Under the pieces are notes generated by a model that saw only the letters and a program-made list of their open reading frames with translations, made no database searches and was not told the origin of the DNA. 10,490 nucleotides of DNA from contig CAJKWK010000072.1 of the NCBI GenBank assembly GCA_905203555.1, positions 1 through 10,490 on the forward strand, in the 5' to 3' direction. Shown here piece by piece: positions 6,569 to 10,490 of this stretch; the first letter of the stretch is position 1, and every line of letters begins with the position of its first letter. This stretch comes from an uncultured Lachnospiraceae bacterium. Lineage in GTDB: Bacteria; Bacillota; Clostridia; Lachnospirales; Lachnospiraceae. A program made the translations under genes and the position numbers.

Positions 6569-7030
6569 ATGATTGATCGTTTTGAGAGACTCACAACCGG
6601 AGTTTCCAGAATTTATAAAAAAATACAAAAAATCAAAAAGGAAGAAATGCATGTTTTCGGTCTCAAAGGTACTCATGCCATGTGTATCCATTATCTGTTT
6701 TCCGCAGCTGACGGATTGACCGCATCTGATCTTTGTATAAAGTGCAACGAAGACAAAGCTGCTATTTCCCGGATTTTATCTGAATTAGAATCCATCGGCT
6801 TTCTTTCTTATGACAGTTCCTCTGAAGGGAAAAAATATCGAGCAAAAGCGGTTCTCACAGAAAAAGGAAAAATCTATGCCGAAGGGATCCGAAAGACGAT
6901 TCTGCAGCTTACAGAATTAAGTGGAAAGGGGATCAGCGATGAAGACCGGGAGACCTTTTATCGTGTACTTTCCATAATTGCCGATAACATTGATAACATT
7001 GAAAGGAATGAATCTTATGAACCATTTTAA
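6569..7030 (+). CDS. MarR-family transcriptional regulator of the aldehyde dehydrogenase operon
   Basis: This is a 153-residue winged-helix regulator. Residues 1-30 form the N-terminal dimerisation helix. GTHAMCIHYLFSAADGLTASDLCIKCNEDKAAISRILSELESIGFL (34-79) gives the helix-turn-helix, with recognition around 62-75, and the wing follows at 80-98 (YDSSSEGKKYRAKAVLTEKG). C-terminal helices at 104-145 finish the dimer interface. It is clearly distinct from the other MarR in the window, with little identity outside the fold. ATG 6569 is preceded by GGAGG 6 nt away. It heads a plus-strand operon, overlaps the next gene by 14 nt, and has a palindrome in its own leader. I infer that it represses the operon and responds to an aldehyde, alcohol or related ligand, but the ligand cannot be read from sequence. 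Confidence 0.92.
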   Translation: MIDRFERLTTGVSRIYKKIQKIKKEEMHVFGLKGTHAMCIHYLFSAADGLTASDLCIKCNEDKAAISRILSELESIGFLSYDSSSEGKKYRAKAVLTEKGKIYAEGIRKTILQLTELSGKGISDEDRETFYRVLSIIADNIDNIERNESYEPF

Positions 7031-7250
7031 GAAAATATATTGTCGTACTTTTCAGGCAGGATTAAAATTTGCCCTACCATTTCTTCCATATCGAAAACCG
7101 AAGATTTTAGGAAGTGTAAAGTCAATTCCTGAGGTTCTGGATCCAAAGGTTACTATGAGCATGCTGCCATTCATCACTGCTGCCACCGGGATGGATGCAG
7201 AAGAACTGGAACACATCTATCACATGATTATGGAGGGACACGACGAATGA
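7017..7250 (+). CDS. 77-residue internally deleted iron-containing alcohol dehydrogenase (remnant or microprotein)
   Basis: The open frame holds three blocks that I recognise from roughly 390-residue iron-dependent alcohol dehydrogenases. They are an N-terminal segment (KIYCRTFQAGLKFALPFLPYR, then PKILGSVKSIPEVL), a central segment (LDPKVTMSMLPFITAATGMDA) matching the family's first signature region (DP-x7-PP-x-ITAATGMDALTHAxE), and a tail (EELEHIYHMIME) resembling the family C-terminus. The signature breaks exactly after MDA, and all iron-binding His/Asp residues and most of the nucleotide fold are missing, so it cannot be a working dehydrogenase. I start it at ATG 7017, 9 nt after AAAGGA; an ATG at 7008 is possible. 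It overlaps marR by 14 nt, and its stop overlaps the next start (ATGA), so coupling is intact. Whether the peptide has a function is unknown. Confidence 0.7.
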   Translation: MNHFKKIYCRTFQAGLKFALPFLPYRKPKILGSVKSIPEVLDPKVTMSMLPFITAATGMDAEELEHIYHMIMEGHDE

Positions 7251-8626
7251 CATCTACTGAAATCAAACAACTCATTGAAAAACAACGCCATTTTTTCTAT
7301 AGCGGTGCAACTCTCCCTGTCAATTACCGTTTGGATGCACTCCGCAAATTGCAGAAATGCATTCTGGATCATGAACCGGAAATCAATGCCGCTTTAAAAA
7401 GCGATCTTGGAAAAAGTCCTTTCGAAAGCTATATGTGCGAAACCGGTCTGGTTCTAAGTGAACTGAGTTACATGCTGAAACACACCCCTGCGTTTGCCAA
7501 AGAAAAAACAGTATGGACCCCTCTATCCCAATTCCACTCAAGAAGCTATAAACAGCCATCGCCCCATGGAGTCACACTCATCATGAGCCCTTGGAACTAC
7601 CCGTTTATGCTGACTCTGGAACCTTTGATCGATGCTCTCGCAGCAGGAAATACTGCGGTACTCAAACCAAGCGCATACTCTCCTGCCACAAGCGCTATAC
7701 TCAAACAGATCATTGAAGAGTGTTTCCCTCCTGAATACGTTTCTGTCGTATTAGGAGGGCGTGCCGAAAACACCGGACTTTTAAAGGAACATTTTGATTA
7801 TATCTTCTTTACCGGCAGTCCCATTGTCGGCAAAGAGGTGATGAAACATGCCTCTGAGCATCTGACTCCGGTCACTTTGGAATTGGGTGGAAAGAGTCCC
7901 TGTATTGTAGAAAAATCCGCTGATATCAAACTGGCTGCCAGACGCATTGTATTTGGAAAATATCTGAACTGCGGACAGACCTGCGTTGCTCCGGACTACA
8001 TCTACTGTGACCCGGCAGTCAAAGACCTTTTGATTCAAGAATTAAAGAAACAAATCATAAAACAATTTGGAAAAACACCGCTGGAAAATAAAAACTACGG
8101 AAAAATTGTCAATGAAAAGCATTTTCAAAGAATTGTCAGATTGATAGATGAAAAGAAATTGGTACATGGCGGTAAAACGAACGAACATACCTTGCAAATC
8201 GAGCCAACCATTTTAGACAATGTAACCTGGGACGATCCGGTCATGCAGGAAGAAATTTTCGGACCGGTACTGCCAATCCTGACCTATGATTCGATTGGTC
8301 AGGCAGCTGCAAAAATCAACTCCATGCCGCACCCGCTGGCTTTGTATATCTTCACTTCCAATAAAACCATTGCCAAACAGGTGACTTCCCGCTGTGGCTT
8401 TGGAGGCGGATGCATCAACGATGTTGTGATCCACCTTGCCACAAGTGAAATGGGATTCGGCGGGTTCGGTGAAAGCGGAATGGGCTCTTATCATGGGAAG
8501 GATGGATTTGATACCTTCTCTCATTACAAGAGTATCGTAGATAAGAAAACCTGGCTAGATCTGCCTATGCGCTATCAGCCTTACAAAAAGATATATGAAA
8601 AGTTGTTGAGAATTTTTCTGAAGTAG
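7247..8626 (+). CDS. Aldehyde dehydrogenase, class 3 type
   Basis: This is a 459-residue NAD(P)-dependent aldehyde dehydrogenase that oxidises aldehydes to acids. Key elements are PWNYPF (115-120, oxyanion Asn117), NTAVLKPSAYSP (135-146), FFTGSPIVGKEVM (187-199), the general base Glu212 in LELGGKSP, the catalytic Cys246 in NCGQTCVAPDY, and EEIFGPVLPI (335-344). The short length, the C-V-A-P-D-Y context and the C-terminal extension after the FSHYKSI segment place it with ALDH3-like enzymes (YwdH, fatty and aromatic aldehydes), not with CoA-acylating forms. The basic, aromatic-rich tail (about 440-459) could touch the membrane, as in some fatty aldehyde dehydrogenases. GGAGGG lies 9 nt before ATG 7247, which overlaps the upstream stop by 4 nt. 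Its former partner was presumably an iron alcohol dehydrogenase. No convincing terminator follows. Confidence 0.95.
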   Translation: MTSTEIKQLIEKQRHFFYSGATLPVNYRLDALRKLQKCILDHEPEINAALKSDLGKSPFESYMCETGLVLSELSYMLKHTPAFAKEKTVWTPLSQFHSRSYKQPSPHGVTLIMSPWNYPFMLTLEPLIDALAAGNTAVLKPSAYSPATSAILKQIIEECFPPEYVSVVLGGRAENTGLLKEHFDYIFFTGSPIVGKEVMKHASEHLTPVTLELGGKSPCIVEKSADIKLAARRIVFGKYLNCGQTCVAPDYIYCDPAVKDLLIQELKKQIIKQFGKTPLENKNYGKIVNEKHFQRIVRLIDEKKLVHGGKTNEHTLQIEPTILDNVTWDDPVMQEEIFGPVLPILTYDSIGQAAAKINSMPHPLALYIFTSNKTIAKQVTSRCGFGGGCINDVVIHLATSEMGFGGFGESGMGSYHGKDGFDTFSHYKSIVDKKTWLDLPMRYQPYKKIYEKLLRIFLK

Positions 8627-8657
8627 TTATATAAAATCAATTTATAGTTTCTAAATA

Positions 8658-9464
8658 TCAAAACAAATATTCATATTTCCTCATCTGCATATACAGTATT
8701 GTTCTTACCCTCTCAATGATCTGCTCATGATATCCTGTCATTTGCGACAGGATATCATCCACATCTTTCTTCGTAAAATAGAATTTCAAATTTTCTCCAT
8801 ACAATTCTTCTGATACATCCAACTGCTCATCAAAATCACGACATATTGTCTTAGCGCCGACTTCTTCCATGAAGTGGTATACATCACCTGTAAGTGGATA
8901 ATCCATCTTTGTGTCAGACAAAAGTGCCGCTCCATGATCAAAAATAGGGCATAATCTAAATTCCCGGACTCCATTGGTCAGAACTGCAATGTTATGGGTA
9001 TGCCTGTCTTCATTTAAGAAAAAAGCATCTATCGTAAGTATTCTATTCATATATCTCCCAAAATCTTTTAATCCGGTGAGACGTTCCACCTGCTCTACTA
9101 AAAAAGAAAGTCTGCTGCTACTACTATCCATACGATAGATTGCTTTATATAAGCTCTCCCGAAAGAAACTCTGGAACAATCGCTCCAATGTTACAATCTG
9201 CCAGTCCCCTTCCAAAAAGTCCTTACTTTTTACCCCCGAATATATCTGCTCCCGATATCGTATCTGTTCCGCCTCATAATGAACATACTCTTTCGAATCA
9301 AGAGATGATTTTTCCAAAAGTCTGGAAACAACAATCTCTGCCAGTCCTTCATATCCAGCATAATCTGCTTTATACCATATATGATTATTCTTCCACTTTA
9401 ACTGATTTCCTTTCGAGGATTGCCTGTCATTTGTCCTAATATCCTGCTCAAATAATTCTACCAT
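8658..9464 (-). CDS. HipA-like Ser/Thr kinase, toxin candidate (HipT-like, no N-terminal subdomain)
   Basis: This 268-residue protein has the HipA kinase layout in compact form. SSKGNQLKW (16-24) corresponds to the Ser-containing P-loop (S-x-x-G-x-Q-x-K) whose serine is autophosphorylated in HipA and HipT. YKADYAGYEGLAE (31-43) supplies the nucleotide-binding Lys32 and a helix-C Glu. NEDRHTHN (151-158) is the catalytic loop, with Asp153 and Asn158, and PIFDHGAALLSD (173-184) carries the metal-binding Asp176. Compared with about 440 residues for E. coli HipA, it starts right before the P-loop and lacks N-subdomain 1. HipA-family toxins phosphorylate aminoacyl-tRNA synthetases and stop growth; the target here is unknown. 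GAGAGG lies 6 nt before ATG 9464, inside the last codons of the upstream gene, only 3 bp away. All catalytic residues are present, so it should be active. Confidence 0.8.
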   Translation of the reverse strand: MVELFEQDIRTNDRQSSKGNQLKWKNNHIWYKADYAGYEGLAEIVVSRLLEKSSLDSKEYVHYEAEQIRYREQIYSGVKSKDFLEGDWQIVTLERLFQSFFRESLYKAIYRMDSSSSRLSFLVEQVERLTGLKDFGRYMNRILTIDAFFLNEDRHTHNIAVLTNGVREFRLCPIFDHGAALLSDTKMDYPLTGDVYHFMEEVGAKTICRDFDEQLDVSEELYGENLKFYFTKKDVDDILSQMTGYHEQIIERVRTILYMQMRKYEYLF

Positions 9465-9467
9465 ACT

Positions 9468-10016
9468 CTACCTCTCAATCTGTATCCAGAAATCATCTTC
9501 TGCCATACGCCCCTCTGTTTTTTCTATTATGAGAAACGGATCGTAAAACGGCAATTCCAGATCTTTTAATATCAATTTCATTTTATCCCTGTTCTTTGGG
9601 AAACATCTTGATTCTAAAAATTCCAAATATTGTTCATAGGTTGGTTCTTCATTTATTCCAAACGCCCGGAAGAGAATATTATCTGTATAATTGCAAATAT
9701 GAACTTTTCTTAACACTTCATCTATATCGATCACTGTACATAACATCTGTTTATACATATATAACAGGCGCAGTGGATATATTTTATCAGGTATTCTTAT
9801 TTCTTCGATCAACTCCGTTTCTCGTTCCAGCAAATACAGAGCAAGAACTTCCGGACCGGTAATCTGTTTCGAACTTGTTTCCCATCTTTCCACTGTCGGT
9901 TTGCTGCATCCTAACAATTCTGCCAGTTCTCTCTGTGTAAACTTTATCTTCTTCCGTATTCTCTTAATATCCGATGCAGTCATATATTCCGGTGTTGCAT
10001 ATAGTTTATTCTTCAT
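9468..10016 (-). CDS. Helix-turn-helix protein with HipS/HipA-N-like C-terminal domain, antitoxin candidate
   Basis: This is a 182-residue two-domain protein. Residues 15-67 form a Cro/XRE-type helix-turn-helix (TQRELAELLGCSKPTVERWE, recognition around 38-45). Residues 81-180 include NYTDN.LFRAFG, then FLESRCFP (133-140), a helical stretch, and DPFLIIEKTEGRMAEDDFWI (159-178). The last part parallels the HipA N-terminal subdomain pattern, FFExLLPEG...L..DPF.LL...G.D..GA..I, which is absent from the adjacent kinase. I therefore infer a fusion of a HipB-like DNA binder with a HipS-like antitoxin domain. ATG 10016 is chosen because AGGAG (10026-10030) lies 9 nt upstream; the ATGs at 10022 and 10025 are only 3 and 0 nt from it. 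It ends 3 bp before the kinase and very likely represses its own operon. The HTH is firm; the second domain is moderate. Confidence 0.75.
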   Translation of the reverse strand: MKNKLYATPEYMTASDIKRIRKKIKFTQRELAELLGCSKPTVERWETSSKQITGPEVLALYLLERETELIEEIRIPDKIYPLRLLYMYKQMLCTVIDIDEVLRKVHICNYTDNILFRAFGINEEPTYEQYLEFLESRCFPKNRDKMKLILKDLELPFYDPFLIIEKTEGRMAEDDFWIQIER

Positions 10017-10038
10017 AATCATCATCTCCTATCCCCAT

Positions 10039-10050
10039 GTTCTCACGAAC
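10039..10050. promoter_or_regulatory. Small palindrome in the leader of the HTH-kinase operon, candidate operator
   Basis: GTTC-TCAC-GAAC has 4-bp arms and lies about 10 bp upstream of the ribosome binding site, downstream of the predicted start of transcription. Cro/XRE regulators bind short dyads like this; it could mediate autoregulation. It is short enough to occur by chance. Confidence 0.3.
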
Positions 10051-10086
10051 TCACCAACATATATTTAAACCTGTACTAATAGTTAT

Positions 10087-10115
10087 ATTAAATCATAAAT
10101 TCACCTTTTAGTAAA
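10087..10115 (-). promoter_or_regulatory. Candidate promoter of the HTH-HipA-like kinase operon
   Basis: The minus strand shows TTTACT (10110-10115, 4 of 6), a 17-bp spacer and TTTAAT (10087-10092, 5 of 6). The transcript would start near 10080, about 64 nt before the chosen ATG. The upstream edge of the -35 box coincides with the arm of the 61-bp inverted repeat. Confidence 0.45.
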
Positions 10116-10175
10116 CAAAAACCATCAGTTTAATTGTTTATATTAATAATTTACAATTAAAATAATGGTTTTTGT
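10115..10175. repeat. 61-bp nested inverted repeat upstream of the HTH-kinase operon
   Basis: Outer arms ACAAAAACCAT (10115-10125) and ATGGTTTTTGT (10165-10175) are exact reverse complements (11 bp). After a symmetric 3-bp mismatch on each side, inner arms TTTAATTGT (10129-10137) and ACAATTAAA (10153-10161) are also exact (9 bp). The 15-bp centre contains a further TTAT/ATAA pair. The whole can fold as one long AT-rich hairpin. It abuts the -35 box of the downstream operon. It may be a multi-site operator, a weak bidirectional terminator or a relic of a small palindromic element. Confidence 0.75.
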
Positions 10176-10396
10176 ATTTTTATCAATAACTCAGCATTTC
10201 TACTGATTTCAAAGAAACATCTGATTTTATGATTGACAGAGACGCTTGTTTTATACTCTCATTTTGCAATGTGATCTTACTGCCAATATTAAAAACATCG
10301 GTAAAGGATTTAGAAATAGAAAAAATATGAAACTAACGGAATTCTTCTTAAGACTCAAAACCGTCCACCGGACTGCTTTATCGCATGCATAGCAAC
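10176..10396. other. Intergenic region without a recognisable gene
   Basis: Between the inverted repeat and the tRNA terminator I see no credible coding sequence. A plus-strand TTGACA near 10233 has a TATACT only 13 bp away, too close to act as a normal promoter. A short hairpin GTCC-ACC-GGAC occurs near 10363-10373. Confidence 0.5.
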
Positions 10397-10429
10397 AAAA
10401 AAAGGACTGATACATTCATATCAATCCTT
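10397..10429 (-). terminator. Intrinsic terminator of the tRNA-Gly transcript
   Basis: On the minus strand AAGGATTGATA (10419-10429), a 6-nt loop and TATCAGTCCTT (10402-10412) form an 11-bp stem with one G-U pair, followed by a run of T (10397-10403, partly shared with the stem base). It begins 8 bp after the tRNA 3' end. Confidence 0.88.
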
Positions 10430-10437
10430 CTCTCTAG

Positions 10438-10490
10438 AGCGATAGACGGGGTTCGAACCCGCGACCCCGACCTTGGCAAGGTCGTACTCT
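10438..10490 (-). tRNA. tRNA-Gly (anticodon GCC), 5' part outside the window
   Basis: The visible 53 nt hold the end of the D arm, a perfect 5-bp anticodon stem CGACC/GGTCG around loop TTGCCAA (anticodon GCC, 10475-10477), a 5-nt variable loop, the T arm GCGGG-TTCGAAC-CCCGT, the acceptor 3' strand CTATCGC and discriminator U, as expected for bacterial tRNA-Gly. CCA is not encoded (CTA follows), so it must be added after transcription. The 5' acceptor strand and D loop lie beyond the right edge. Confidence 0.95.

Noticed and set aside
7781..8524. Minus-strand frames inside the aldehyde dehydrogenase gene
   Set aside because: The aldehyde dehydrogenase has all catalytic motifs in the plus frame; the antisense frames show nothing recognisable.
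8630..8646. Possible terminator TATAAA-ATCAA-TTTATA between the convergent aldehyde dehydrogenase and kinase genes
   Set aside because: The stem is six A-T pairs only and no proper T run follows on either strand, so it is unlikely to stop transcription on its own.
10233..10258. Plus-strand promoter TTGACA...TATACT
   Set aside because: The spacer is only 13 bp, and no gene follows on the plus strand.
10327..10392. 21-residue plus-strand open frame (MKLTEFFLRLKTVHRTALSHA)
   Set aside because: No clear ribosome binding site or promoter is present, and an open frame of this length is expected by chance.
10017..10490. Integration site of a genomic island at the 3' end of tRNA-Gly
   Set aside because: The toxin-antitoxin-like genes lie next to the tRNA 3' end, but no repeat of the tRNA end occurs elsewhere in the window and no integrase is seen.
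1..10490. CRISPR array, insertion sequence or phage genes
   Set aside because: No regularly spaced direct repeats, transposase, or phage structural or integrase genes are visible.

Overview
The window looks like a chromosomal segment of a low-to-mid GC Firmicute, most likely a Lachnospiraceae-type gut clostridium. The evidence is strong AGGAGG-type ribosome binding sites, consensus TTGACA/TATAAT promoters, a T-box leader in front of ilvB, MarR regulators, and protein variants (IlvB, an iron alcohol dehydrogenase remnant, ThyA) that read like that family. The family-level placement is inference; no rRNA or other marker is present.

Left part (1-2480, minus strand): a branched-chain amino acid operon, ilvB followed 13 bp later by ilvN (cut by the window edge). 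It has a textbook promoter and a complete T-box riboswitch whose specifier triplet reads GUA (valine). A second promoter-like element with a palindromic spacer lies between the T-box terminator and ilvB.

Middle part (2560-6366, minus strand): a tightly packed run hom - marR - thyA - dfrA - yhhN, with gaps of 45, 28, 14 and 27 bp. It mixes aspartate-family amino acid synthesis, thymidylate/folate metabolism, a MarR repressor and a YhhN/TMEM86-type membrane protein. marR starts with GTG and thyA with TTG.

Divergent from hom, a second MarR gene (6569, plus strand) has its own consensus promoter and a perfect palindrome just after the expected transcription start. It is translationally coupled to a 77-codon gene and then to a class-3-type aldehyde dehydrogenase. 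The small gene is a mosaic of N-terminal, central and C-terminal blocks of an iron-containing alcohol dehydrogenase, so an ancestral marR-adh-aldh operon appears to have lost most of adh without losing frame or coupling.

Right part (8658-10490, minus strand): a two-gene HipA-like toxin-antitoxin candidate. The downstream gene is a short HipA-type kinase lacking the N-terminal subdomain. The upstream gene carries a Cro/XRE-type helix-turn-helix followed by what looks like that missing subdomain. This would be a HipBST-like module in which B and S are fused. A 61-bp nested inverted repeat abuts its predicted promoter. The window ends in the 3' two thirds of a tRNA-Gly(GCC) gene with its own intrinsic terminator.
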